Positions 1 to 5,969 of a DNA stretch of 8,174 nucleotides are shown here, one piece after another. Under the pieces are notes generated by a model, which did not search any database, was not told where the DNA came from, and saw only the letters and a list, made by a program, of their open reading frames with translations. The stretch covers positions 1 to 8,174 of the forward strand of contig JAFDTZ010000101.1 of NCBI GenBank assembly GCA_019594305.1. Direction: 5' to 3'. How positions within the stretch are numbered: the first letter of the stretch is position 1; each line of letters begins with the position of its first letter. The position numbers and the translations under genes were made by a program. The DNA is from Thermoplasmata archaeon. Lineage in GTDB: Archaea; Thermoplasmatota; Thermoplasmata; Halarchaeoplasmatales; Halarchaeoplasmataceae.

Positions 1-1674
1 GCACTGAGGACATCTTCCATAATCTTTTCCTCCTCTTTCCATATAAAAATGACCACAAAAGGGGCATGTCACCGGTTTTTCCTTATCTTTTTCCTGGGAG
101 GTATCCCCAAGCAGGTGCTCTCTCTCCAACTTCTTCATCTTAAGAATTTTTAAAGTGAGTATAAGTGAAACCGCTGCCAAAGCCGATATGATACCGATTG
201 CTATAAAAAGCTCTATGGGATGATCGTCGTCTTTTTCCTCCGGTATCGATATGGTTACAGCTGCACTAGGGGTAGACTCACCCACATCATTCTCGGCCGT
301 TATTCTGTAAGTGTAATCTTTACCGGCCTCAACAGAATGATCTATGTAATAAAGGTGGGTTGACTGCACAGAGCCGATGTATACCTCGGATTCGTTACCA
401 GTTTGTCTATAGATATTGTAATGCGTGGGGTCACCCCTCTGCGAAGGATTCCATGTTAAATTAACATGTTTTTCCTCGGTTATCTCTTCCTGGAGATTTC
501 TCGGAGGACTCGGTCTTAAATTTTCTTCACAGGTCAGTGCGAAAAGTCTGCCGTCGCTGTTACCCACGTAAATCGTCCCGTCGGAGCCTATGGATGCGGA
601 TGAAAGTACCGGACTACCAAGGTCTATCTTCCTATCCAACGTACCGTCCTCTTCCAATATATATAGGTAACCATCGCTTGAGCCTACGACTATCTTACCG
701 TCGCCGGATACCGTCGGAGATGCACTGATATATCCGTCGGTTTCGTATTTCCAATCCAGACTGCCGTCGGGTCTTACGGCATGAATGTGCCTGTCAAAGG
801 AGCTTATGTAAATGCTTCCATCGGCTTTTAGCGCCGGGGAAGAAACTATCTTGTTATCTGTATTGTAGGTCCAGAGTACGTTTCCGGTGTCCGAGAGTGC
901 GAAGAGGTGTCCGTCGGAAGATCCCACATATATGTTACCGTTGGTTCCCAAGGTAGCAGCCGAGGTTATACTGATCGGCACGCCCCTTGACCATATCTCT
1001 TGACCTTCCCGACTTATTGCGTATACCTTACCTTCGGTATCCTCAAATCCTAAAGTTGTTCCGATATAAAGGGTACCGTCCCTACCCATGGCCGGGGAAG
1101 CGGCTAGTCTTTGAACGGTATCGAAGGTCCACGAAATTTCACCGTCCGGGTCTACAGCGTACAGCATACCATTTGAAGCCGCGAAATAAACATAGCCTTC
1201 ATTATCCATTATAGGGGGTCCGCCGGGTCTGCTGTTGCTCTCTACCTTCCATCGTAGGCTTCCATCCATATCAAGAGAGTAAAGGGTACCTTCCCAACTC
1301 AAAAGATAAATTGTGTCATCCGATCCCAAGAGTGGGGAGCTTCTTACATCGCTGTCTGCGGTGAAATGCCATCTTAACATACCACTTGAAGATATCGAAT
1401 AGAGTTTGTTATCCACGGAACCCACATATATCTCATCTTCACCTATCACAGGGGTTGATGTTATGGATCTTTCAGTATCGAAAGTCCAGTATACCTTTTC
1501 GCCGGAATCATTGATATCGTAAGGACTGAAGTGAGTGTTGGCAGTGTCTCGACCGGCACACGGCCACGGTGTGTCCGCCAGCCCTTGTCCGCTGGAAACG
1601 GCTACGGGTATAGTAGCCAGGACAAACAATATTACTAATACGGTAATACATATCGAAGTCGTTCTACCTCTCAT
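1..1674 (-). CDS. Membrane-anchored PQQ-type eight-bladed beta-propeller protein with FnIII domain and cytosolic zinc ribbon (3' end outside window)
   Basis: I translated the minus strand by hand: 558 codons without a stop, running off the window edge. Residues 1-31 are a signal peptide (basic MRGR, then a hydrophobic stretch ending near AVSSGQG). The mature part opens with PWPCAGRDTANTHFSP, the usual lead-in of PQQ-like propellers. Eight repeats follow at about 58-384, almost all exactly 40 residues long (the fourth is about 46), each with a W or aromatic start, an S-S/A-P turn, an IYVGSSDG-like strand and an LYALxxDG end. An FnIII domain (about 388-478) and one membrane segment (about 486-508) come next. 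The tail is charged and carries CPFC (537-540) and CPQC (555-558), a zinc ribbon cut at the edge. The propeller and FnIII should be outside the cell and the ribbon inside. The ATG is the only possible start: an in-frame TAA lies six codons upstream, and GAGGA sits 6 bases before it. Ligand and role are unknown; enzyme activity is unlikely, and scaffold or sensor is inference. Confidence 0.9.
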   Translation of the reverse strand, partial: MRGRTTSICITVLVILFVLATIPVAVSSGQGLADTPWPCAGRDTANTHFSPYDINDSGEKVYWTFDTERSITSTPVIGEDEIYVGSVDNKLYSISSSGMLRWHFTADSDVRSSPLLGSDDTIYLLSWEGTLYSLDMDGSLRWKVESNSRPGGPPIMDNEGYVYFAASNGMLYAVDPDGEISWTFDTVQRLAASPAMGRDGTLYIGTTLGFEDTEGKVYAISREGQEIWSRGVPISITSAATLGTNGNIYVGSSDGHLFALSDTGNVLWTYNTDNKIVSSPALKADGSIYISSFDRHIHAVRPDGSLDWKYETDGYISASPTVSGDGKIVVGSSDGYLYILEEDGTLDRKIDLGSPVLSSASIGSDGTIYVGNSDGRLFALTCEENLRPSPPRNLQEEITEEKHVNLTWNPSQRGDPTHYNIYRQTGNESEVYIGSVQSTHLYYIDHSVEAGKDYTYRITAENDVGESTPSAAVTISIPEEKDDDHPIELFIAIGIISALAAVSLILTLKILKMKKLEREHLLGDTSQEKDKEKPVTCPFCGHFYMERGGKDYGRCPQC

Positions 1675-1701
1675 GCTGCTTCCTCGGCATTAACACGTTT
1701 G

Positions 1702-1709
1702 ATATATAC
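1702..1709 (-). promoter_or_regulatory. TATA box candidate for the propeller gene
   Basis: On the minus strand GGTATATATC lies about 30 bases before the ATG at 1674, the usual place for an archaeal box A with a very short leader. A second A/T-rich candidate (AAAATAAAAAATAC, about 1715-1728) would give a leader of about 20 bases that contains the GAGGA ribosome site. I cannot choose between them. Confidence 0.4.
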
Positions 1710-1755
1710 CCCTAGTATTTTTTATTTTCCCATGTTACGACGTATGCCCTAATGA

Positions 1756-1764
1756 TTTATATAC
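1756..1764 (+). promoter_or_regulatory. TATA box of the L40e gene
   Basis: TTTATATAC is a good match to archaeal box A. A start of transcription about 25 bases downstream would fall near 1785 and leave a leader of about 15 bases. GGTG at 1790-1793, six bases before the ATG, is a short Shine-Dalgarno. Confidence 0.6.
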
Positions 1765-1799
1765 TATGAGTGTTTGAACAGTTTAATTTGGTGTCCAAC

Positions 1800-1949
1800 A
1801 TGGCTAGATTCCCAGAAGCAGAAAGAAGATTGTTAAACAAAAAGATTTGCATGAAATGCTTTGCAAACAATCCGGTGAGAGCGAAACAGTGCCGAAAATG
1901 CGGGCATAAGAGCCTGAGAATGAAGGCAAAAGAAAGTCGTAGACTCTGA
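1800..1949 (+). CDS. rpl40e: Large subunit ribosomal protein L40e (eL40)
   Basis: A 49-residue basic protein starting MARFPEAERRLLNKKICMKC. It matches archaeal L40e in length and in the order of its elements: the MARFPEAE N-terminus, a first pair C17-x2-C20 (CMKC), ten residues, and a second pair C31-x2-C34 (CRKCG), then a Lys/Arg-rich tail. The four cysteines bind one zinc ion. The protein belongs to the large ribosomal subunit; in eukaryotes its counterpart is made as a ubiquitin fusion, while archaea make it alone as here. It has its own TATA box and a short GGTG ribosome site. It stops five bases before the topA stop on the other strand, so the two transcripts converge and probably overlap. 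The gene is short enough to be missed by length-filtered gene callers. Confidence 0.96.
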   Translation: MARFPEAERRLLNKKICMKCFANNPVRAKQCRKCGHKSLRMKAKESRRL

Positions 1950-1954
1950 ATTGC

Positions 1955-4222
1955 TTACTTTTCATCATCGGTAGATGAACAATCCGGATTCGGGCACAAT
2001 TCCCATGGCTTTTTTCCCTTTTTTATTATCTTGATAAGAGGAGCTTCGCAGTAGGAGCATTTTTCTCCTTCGAAAACCGCGTTTCCTTGTTGTGGTATGG
2101 GATAGGTATTATCGCATTCCGGATAATTCGAGCAACCTAGGAAGCGTTTTGACCTGTAGGACCTCATCTCCATCATATCGCCACCGCATTTCGGGCATTC
2201 ACCTTTGTACCTTTTATCCTTAGTGAACTTGCAGTTTATGTCCACACAAAGCTCTTCGGAATCGCCCTTATGATAGACCCTGATCCTGGGGGCACCGCAT
2301 TCCGGACATTCGCCTCCGGCGGGTTTTACGGTTCCCGAACGTGGGATCGAGTAAGTTTGTTTACAATCGGGATAATTGCTGCACCCAACGAATCGACCCC
2401 GTTTGGATTTTCTGAGTACAAGATTACCTCCGCACCCCGGGCATTCACCCAAGGTGTTCTGGTCCATCAGAGAGCTCTTTAGTTCCTTACGAATTTCTGC
2501 TTTCTCCTTTTTGAGTGAAGTTATGGCCTCTTTCAACATCTCTTTTGATTCTTCGGCAACTTTTTCTTTACTCAAGCCCTCTTCCGCTATCTTCTCCATG
2601 TCCTCCTCGAGTGTTCTCGTCATATCGGGTTTTGCTACCATGTCTGCGTGGGCTTCTAATGTACGTATAACCGACTTACCCGATAACGTACCTGTAGGTG
2701 TCTTCCCGGCTATGAACCCTCTGTCGTACAGTTTTTGGATGATATTGTGTCTTGTACTTTTGGTGCCTAGTCCGAGTTTCTCCATCTCTCTGATCAAGGC
2801 ACCCTGGGTGTATCTGTTGGGAGGCTTTGTTTCGTCTTCCTTTAGTTCAATATCCTTGATCGGCACGGTTTCGCCCACCTCTAGTTCCGGGACCCTGACA
2901 TCCTTGGCCTTATAATACGGATAATACTTCATCCATCCCTGTTCTGTGATTTGGTAACCGTCGCTCTTGAATTTCTCTCCCTTTATATCGAATTCTGCCT
3001 TTCTCACAAGTGCCTTACCCGCGGGTGAAACGGTGACCATGAAACGCCTCAAGATCAATTCGTACATCTTCCATTCCCTACCCTTTAAGTCATCTTTGGT
3101 GGCTGCTTTTATAGGGTGTATGGGCGGGTGGTCGGTGGTTTCTTTTTTACCCTTAGTCGCCCATATCTTGTCCTGCTTTAATATCTCCGAGATATCTTCA
3201 GAAAGTTCGGACCCTTTCAGCATCTCGAGGTGTCGTCTCAGGTGTAAACTTTTTGGGTAAACGGTATTTTCGGTACGGGGATAAGATATCCATCCGGCCT
3301 GGTAGAGGTTTTCGGCCACCTTCATGGCCTGGGAGGCACTGAGGTTGAGTTTAGTGGCTTCGGATAAGAACTGAGTGGTATTGAAGGGAGACAGCGGCCA
3401 TACCTTTTTTGTTTTCTGGTCGAAGGATGTCGTATCCGCTTCCTGTGCACCGTCCAACTTTTCAAATAACTTCTCGGCACGTTCCCCGTCCCATATACGT
3501 TTTTCTTCGTGTCTTGCTTTGAACTCGAACTCTTTTTCCAAGATCGCATCTATATTCCAAAATGGGTCTGGTTCGAAGTTCTCTATCTCTTCATCCCTAT
3601 CTATGATTAGTGCGAGGGTCGGGCTCTGCACCCTGCCGGCGGAGATAAAATCTTTACCGTACTTGCCGGCGGTCTTAGATAGAAATCTGGTGAGAACAGC
3701 GCCCCATGCCAAATCTATCTCTTGCCTGGCTTCGGCTGATTCGGCAAGCTTGATATCAAGTTCTTTAGTATTTTCGAAGGCGTTCACTATCTCAGACTTG
3801 GATAAAGAGCTGAATTTTGCTCTTTTAACATCTAATTTGGGATGTTCGACAAGTAATATCCTTACAGCTTCCAACCCAATAAGTTCTCCTTCCCGATCGT
3901 AATCCGTAGCCACGATCACCTTGTCTGCCCATCCACCTTTTTTCTTAAGAAGAGATACTATACGGGATTCCGTGGTGTACTTTTCCGGTTCTATGTCTAT
4001 GAGTTCTTCCTCGTCTACCTTGTTCCAATTATTGTATTTTTTGGGGTAATCGAACTCCACTATATGGCCTCTGAGGCCGATCACACTGTATTCGTCACCG
4101 CCTCTTTTAAACTCATAATAGGGTAATTTATAGTGCCGTCGTTGTTTTTGCTTACCGTCGGATAATAGGTAAGCTATCCTTGAAGCTGCGTTGTTCTTTT
4201 CACAAATTACCAGTATTTTCAT
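1955..4222 (-). CDS. topA: DNA topoisomerase I (type IA) with four C-terminal zinc ribbons
   Basis: 755 residues, a normal length for archaeal topoisomerase I. It nicks one DNA strand through a tyrosine ester, passes the other strand and so relaxes negative supercoils. The TOPRIM domain starts at the N-terminus with MKILVICEKNNAASRIA (catalytic E8) and carries the metal-binding D107-x-D109-x-E111 (TDYDREGE). The SAGRVQSPTL motif is at 194-203, the active tyrosine is Y314 in GWISYPRT, HPPIHP is at 365-370 and GLGTKSTR at 484-491. Residues 540-585 are a charged helix. Four C4 zinc ribbons follow at about C594-C620, C639-C664, C676-C703 and C722-C748; they bind single-stranded DNA in the family. 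No helicase domain, so not reverse gyrase. The open frame extends 117 codons further upstream, but the ATG at 4222 is right: it opens the TOPRIM strand and a TATA box lies about 30 bases before it, inside the would-be extension. AGGA sits 8 bases upstream. Confidence 0.96.
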   Translation of the reverse strand: MKILVICEKNNAASRIAYLLSDGKQKQRRHYKLPYYEFKRGGDEYSVIGLRGHIVEFDYPKKYNNWNKVDEEELIDIEPEKYTTESRIVSLLKKKGGWADKVIVATDYDREGELIGLEAVRILLVEHPKLDVKRAKFSSLSKSEIVNAFENTKELDIKLAESAEARQEIDLAWGAVLTRFLSKTAGKYGKDFISAGRVQSPTLALIIDRDEEIENFEPDPFWNIDAILEKEFEFKARHEEKRIWDGERAEKLFEKLDGAQEADTTSFDQKTKKVWPLSPFNTTQFLSEATKLNLSASQAMKVAENLYQAGWISYPRTENTVYPKSLHLRRHLEMLKGSELSEDISEILKQDKIWATKGKKETTDHPPIHPIKAATKDDLKGREWKMYELILRRFMVTVSPAGKALVRKAEFDIKGEKFKSDGYQITEQGWMKYYPYYKAKDVRVPELEVGETVPIKDIELKEDETKPPNRYTQGALIREMEKLGLGTKSTRHNIIQKLYDRGFIAGKTPTGTLSGKSVIRTLEAHADMVAKPDMTRTLEEDMEKIAEEGLSKEKVAEESKEMLKEAITSLKKEKAEIRKELKSSLMDQNTLGECPGCGGNLVLRKSKRGRFVGCSNYPDCKQTYSIPRSGTVKPAGGECPECGAPRIRVYHKGDSEELCVDINCKFTKDKRYKGECPKCGGDMMEMRSYRSKRFLGCSNYPECDNTYPIPQQGNAVFEGEKCSYCEAPLIKIIKKGKKPWELCPNPDCSSTDDEK
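2010..2024 (+). terminator. Probable U-tract terminator of the L40e transcript, inside the antisense of topA
   Basis: Two runs of six T (2010-2015 and 2019-2024), separated by CCC, lie 60-75 bases past the L40e stop. Archaeal RNA polymerase terminates at such U-tracts without a hairpin. On the other strand these bases encode the lysines of a KKGKK stretch in the last zinc-ribbon region of topA, so chance from lysine codons is an alternative. Confidence 0.4.
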
Positions 4223-4235
4223 TGGCCGAGTCCTA

Positions 4236-4246
4236 CGAACGGTTCG
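4236..4246. promoter_or_regulatory. Palindrome CGAACGGTTCG between the topA TATA box and start
   Basis: A perfect 5-1-5 inverted repeat, directly after the topA TATA box and before the start codon. A dimeric repressor bound here would block polymerase. An 11-base palindrome can arise by chance, so the role is a guess. Confidence 0.25.
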
Positions 4247-4247
4247 G

Positions 4248-4256
4248 TATATAATA
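4248..4256 (-). promoter_or_regulatory. TATA box of topA
   Basis: On the minus strand the sequence AAATATTATATACC has its centre about 30 bases before the ATG at 4222. Expected transcription start is about 4227, so the message would be almost leaderless. This box argues strongly against any start upstream of 4222. Confidence 0.6.
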
Positions 4257-4278
4257 TTTCGGTTTCCTATTTCTTCTT

Positions 4279-4288
4279 CCGATATCGG
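4279..4288. promoter_or_regulatory. Palindrome CCGATATCGG upstream of the topA promoter
   Basis: A perfect 10-base palindrome about 25 bases upstream of the topA TATA box, a place where archaeal activators bind. Short palindromes are common, so the confidence is low. Confidence 0.2.
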
Positions 4289-4348
4289 ATGTACGATCAC
4301 CTCCTGAGAGATGGTATTAGACCATGTACGTGGTGTTTGGATCATCCG
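4286..4348 (+). other. Possible folded element with an anti-Shine-Dalgarno sequence
   Basis: Three nested perfect stems can form: CGGATG (4286-4291) with CATCCG (4343-4348), CACC (4298-4301) with GGTG (4332-4335), and ATGGT (4311-4315) with ACCAT (4321-4325, five-base loop). The 5' arm contains GATCACCTCCT (4295-4305), identical to the conserved 3' end of 16S rRNA. It is not an rRNA end, since the preceding bases do not match. No promoter is clear for it, and it lies upstream of both mapped TATA boxes. It could be a small RNA, an operator or chance. Confidence 0.2.
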
Positions 4349-4485
4349 AAAAAATTGTGTGGCTTGTCTCACCCGGAAGGTAACCGCACTAATCCACGAT
4401 GGAGTTGTAGGGGACACGGTATGAGTTAACGTGGTACGGAGGGAGATTATACCGATGGTGTGATAGATTAATTGGAAATATCCGG

Positions 4486-4523
4486 AGTAGGAAGTATGAT
4501 AATAAGTAGGAGGTATAATAATA
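4486..4523 (+). repeat. Tandem 19-bp direct repeat upstream of the NosD-like gene promoter
   Basis: AGTAGGAAGTATGATAATA (4486-4504) is followed without a gap by AGTAGGAGGTATAATAATA (4505-4523); 17 of 19 positions match. The pair ends seven bases before the TATA box at 4531, where archaeal activators or repressors often bind on one face of the helix. The second copy contains AGGAGGT, a perfect Shine-Dalgarno, but no start codon follows at a useful distance, so it is unlikely to act in translation. Confidence 0.6.
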
Positions 4524-4530
4524 TAGAAAA

Positions 4531-4538
4531 TTTTATAT
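4531..4538 (+). promoter_or_regulatory. TATA box of the NosD-like gene
   Basis: TTTTATAT is preceded by the purine-rich AGAAAA, which fits a BRE. The expected transcription start is near 4560, leaving a leader of about 25 bases before the ATG at 4585. A GTG start at 4540 would then lie upstream of the message. Confidence 0.55.
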
Positions 4539-4574
4539 TGTGTTGCGTTATGATGTACATAGAGCAACACCAAT

Positions 4575-4579
4575 GGTGA
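4575..4579 (+). promoter_or_regulatory. Ribosome binding site that sets the NosD-like start
   Basis: GGTGA lies five bases before the ATG at 4585. It favours this start over the ATG at 4573, which has no such site. The protease gene has the same arrangement (GGTGA, five bases, ATG). Confidence 0.55.
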
Positions 4580-4584
4580 ATAAT

Positions 4585-5820
4585 ATGGTCCGTGAAAATG
4601 CCAAGAAAACCTTCATATTCGTAACCCCCGTAGTACTCATACTGTTACTCAGCTTGGTCACCCCGGGTCTCACACAAGCAGAAGACGTGGATACCGAAGA
4701 GAACGACTACATCATCCGTGCTCCGATCCGCATCGACGGGAACGACGATTTCGCCGAGCAGGCGGCTGCCGAGGGGTGGGTCGGAGATGGAAGCGAGGGG
4801 GATCCGTATATCATATCAGGATATATCATTGATAGTAGATTGGCTACTTGTGTTGATATCGAAAACACAAGCGTTCATTTTAAGTTGATTGATAATCACC
4901 TTTACGGTGGCATCATCGGTATACATTTGGTCGATGTTCGGAATGGTATCATTTCGGGAAACATCGTATCTGACAAAAGAGAATCTTTGGTTTCGGCGGG
5001 GTCTGAGGATAGCAGCGTCGATATAAACACCGTTAAATCTGATAAAATTTATGACCAACCACCTTTTCGTGGAATCGTACACCACCGGTCTGAAAGTAAT
5101 ATCATCATAGACAATCATATATCTAACAAAGACACAGGCATTGGATTATTATATTCCAACAATAACACGGTCGTCAACAACACCGTTTCAAACTGTGGGG
5201 TGGGTGGAATTTCTGTCATTTACGACTCCCACAACAACACAATCGCCAACAACACCATATCATCAACGAGTATTGGATTAGATGTCGATGGAACTAACAA
5301 CACCGTTGTAAATAATATCTTATTTGACAACTATATATCTTTATCATTAAGAGGTTCCTACAACACCATCTCCAAAAACACGATATCAAACAGTTGGAGA
5401 GGTATTATTATTAGAGGTAATAACAACGTTATCTATGGTAATATATTATCGGCTAATACTGAGTGGGGTATTTACGCCCGGGGTAATAATAATCTATTCT
5501 ATCAGAACCGGTTCATCGACAACGAAGGTCAAGCATACGACGAAGGAGATAACCGCTGGGACAATGGAGATCCCGCTGAAGGCGGTGATGGTGGTAACTA
5601 CTGGTCGGATTATGAAGGAGAAAACAGGGGCGACGGCATCGGTGATATCTCATACGATATAGAAGGAAATGATAATCGCGATAATTACCCTTGGATAATA
5701 GAACAGCCAGAAGACGATGGAGATATTCTGTCTGATCATCTGCAGCTCATACTTATCGCTGTGATATCAATAATTGCAATACTCGCTGTGATCTTCGTAG
5801 TATGGAGGAAAAGAGCATGA
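4585..5820 (+). CDS. Secreted, membrane-anchored NosD-like right-handed beta-helix protein
   Basis: 411 residues from the chosen ATG. Residues 1-31 are a signal peptide (MVRENAKK, then a hydrophobic core ending LTQA). Residues 44-83 carry the lead-in APIRIDGNDDFAEQAAAEGW...GDPYIISGYIID, a recurrent N-terminal module of archaeal surface beta-helix proteins. From about 90 to 312 are parallel beta-helix rungs of about 22-24 residues built from N-x-I-x-x-N-x-I/V patterns, as in NosD and PbH1 proteins; residues 129-171 look like a loop insert. A GNYWSDYEGENRGDGIGD motif at about 337-354 closes the helix. The C-terminus is one membrane segment (about 387-407) with a WRKRA stop-transfer tail. Several N-x-T/S sites suggest glycosylation outside the cell. 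The family binds or acts on polysaccharides or serves as a surface repeat protein; no catalytic residues can be assigned. The first 200 bases are GC-rich and the helix part AT-rich. Its stop overlaps a downstream 31-codon ORF. Confidence 0.88.
   Translation: MVRENAKKTFIFVTPVVLILLLSLVTPGLTQAEDVDTEENDYIIRAPIRIDGNDDFAEQAAAEGWVGDGSEGDPYIISGYIIDSRLATCVDIENTSVHFKLIDNHLYGGIIGIHLVDVRNGIISGNIVSDKRESLVSAGSEDSSVDINTVKSDKIYDQPPFRGIVHHRSESNIIIDNHISNKDTGIGLLYSNNNTVVNNTVSNCGVGGISVIYDSHNNTIANNTISSTSIGLDVDGTNNTVVNNILFDNYISLSLRGSYNTISKNTISNSWRGIIIRGNNNVIYGNILSANTEWGIYARGNNNLFYQNRFIDNEGQAYDEGDNRWDNGDPAEGGDGGNYWSDYEGENRGDGIGDISYDIEGNDNRDNYPWIIEQPEDDGDILSDHLQLILIAVISIIAILAVIFVVWRKRA
5804..5808 (+). promoter_or_regulatory. 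Ribosome binding site of the 31-codon ORF, inside the end of the NosD-like gene
   Basis: GGAGG lies eight bases before the ATG at 5817. It is the strongest Shine-Dalgarno near any start in this window. It falls in the codons of the C-terminal WRKR tail, so it may simply reflect those codons. Confidence 0.4.
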
Positions 5821-5832
5821 TGATGGATAGAA
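5815..5832 (+). repeat. 18-base direct repeat, copy 1
   Basis: GCATGATGATGGATAGAA is identical to the copy at 5989-6006, 174 bases downstream. Here it forms the start of the 31-codon ORF. Confidence 0.8.
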
Positions 5833-5912
5833 CCCGTTTTTATGTTCCAGAATTTCCCGATTCGTATCCTTATCTCAATTTCTTTGAGATGGTTGAAAAG
5901 GTGGTTGAATAA
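5817..5912 (+). CDS. Small 31-aa ORF, translationally coupled to the NosD-like gene (hypothetical)
   Basis: The ATG overlaps the upstream TGA (ATGA), and GGAGG sits eight bases before it, both signs of coupled translation. The product starts MMMDRTRFYVPEFPDSYPYL and ends FFEMVEKVVE; it has no signal peptide, membrane segment or known motif. The first 16 coding bases are part of an 18-base exact repeat shared with the protease signal-peptide region, so this may be a remnant of a gene start and not a working gene. A perfect 7-bp hairpin lies inside it. A 16-codon ORF (5914-5964) follows and is too short to judge. I do not recognise the product. Confidence 0.35.
   Translation: MMMDRTRFYVPEFPDSYPYLNFFEMVEKVVE
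5872..5890. other. Perfect 7-bp hairpin in the gap between the NosD-like gene and the protease
   Basis: ATCTCAA (5872-5878) and TTGAGAT (5884-5890) pair around a five-base loop. A second small hairpin, GCGAA-AAAA-TTCGC, lies at 5919-5932. Neither is followed by a T run, so RNA processing or message stability is more likely than termination. Confidence 0.3.
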
Positions 5913-5959
5913 AATGAAGCGAAAAAATTCGCAGATAACACAAACATGTGTAGAGCATA

Positions 5960-5964
5960 GGTGA
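5960..5964 (+). promoter_or_regulatory. Ribosome binding site that sets the protease start
   Basis: GGTGA lies five bases before the ATG at 5970, the same spacing as in the NosD-like gene. It argues against the GTG at 5961, which overlaps it, and against the later ATG at 5991. An A/T-rich box GAATAAAAT near 5907-5915 could be a separate promoter, but it is weak. Confidence 0.5.
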
Positions 5965-5969
5965 AAAAC

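Larger units (their letters stand above)
4223..4584. other. Divergent intergenic region between topA and the NosD-like gene
   Basis: 362 bases with no convincing protein gene. It holds the topA promoter (4248-4256), two palindromes, a possible folded element (4286-4348), a tandem 19-bp repeat (4486-4523) and the promoter of the next gene (4531-4538). The minus strand is open in the topA frame throughout, but this conceptual peptide shows no family features and is not expected to be translated. A 37-codon plus-strand ORF (4311-4424, starting MVLDHVRGVW) has a CxxC but no ribosome site. I see no tRNA or other known RNA. Confidence 0.6.

Noticed and set aside
537..1214. Plus-strand ORFs at 537-728 and 987-1214
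   Set aside because: They are antisense shadows of the propeller repeats on the minus strand.
2270..3902. Plus-strand ORFs at 2270-2482, 2376-2915, 2967-3260 and 3375-3902
   Set aside because: They lie opposite topA, whose motifs are complete; the products are serine/leucine-rich shadow peptides without family features.
4295..4305. End of a 16S rRNA gene
   Set aside because: Only the last 11 bases match; the bases before them do not resemble 16S rRNA, so this is at most an anti-Shine-Dalgarno mimic.
4311..4424. 37-codon plus-strand ORF with a CVAC motif in the intergenic region
   Set aside because: No ribosome site, an immediate upstream stop and no recognisable family; a single CxxC is not enough.
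4223..4573. N-terminal extension of topA by 117 codons (open frame to 4573)
   Set aside because: The extension has no topoisomerase features, contains the TATA box of the gene, and the TOPRIM domain begins exactly at the ATG at 4222.
4540..4584. GTG start at 4540 for the NosD-like gene
   Set aside because: It lies next to the TATA box and upstream of the expected transcription start; GGTGA points to the ATG at 4585, which also gives a clean signal peptide.
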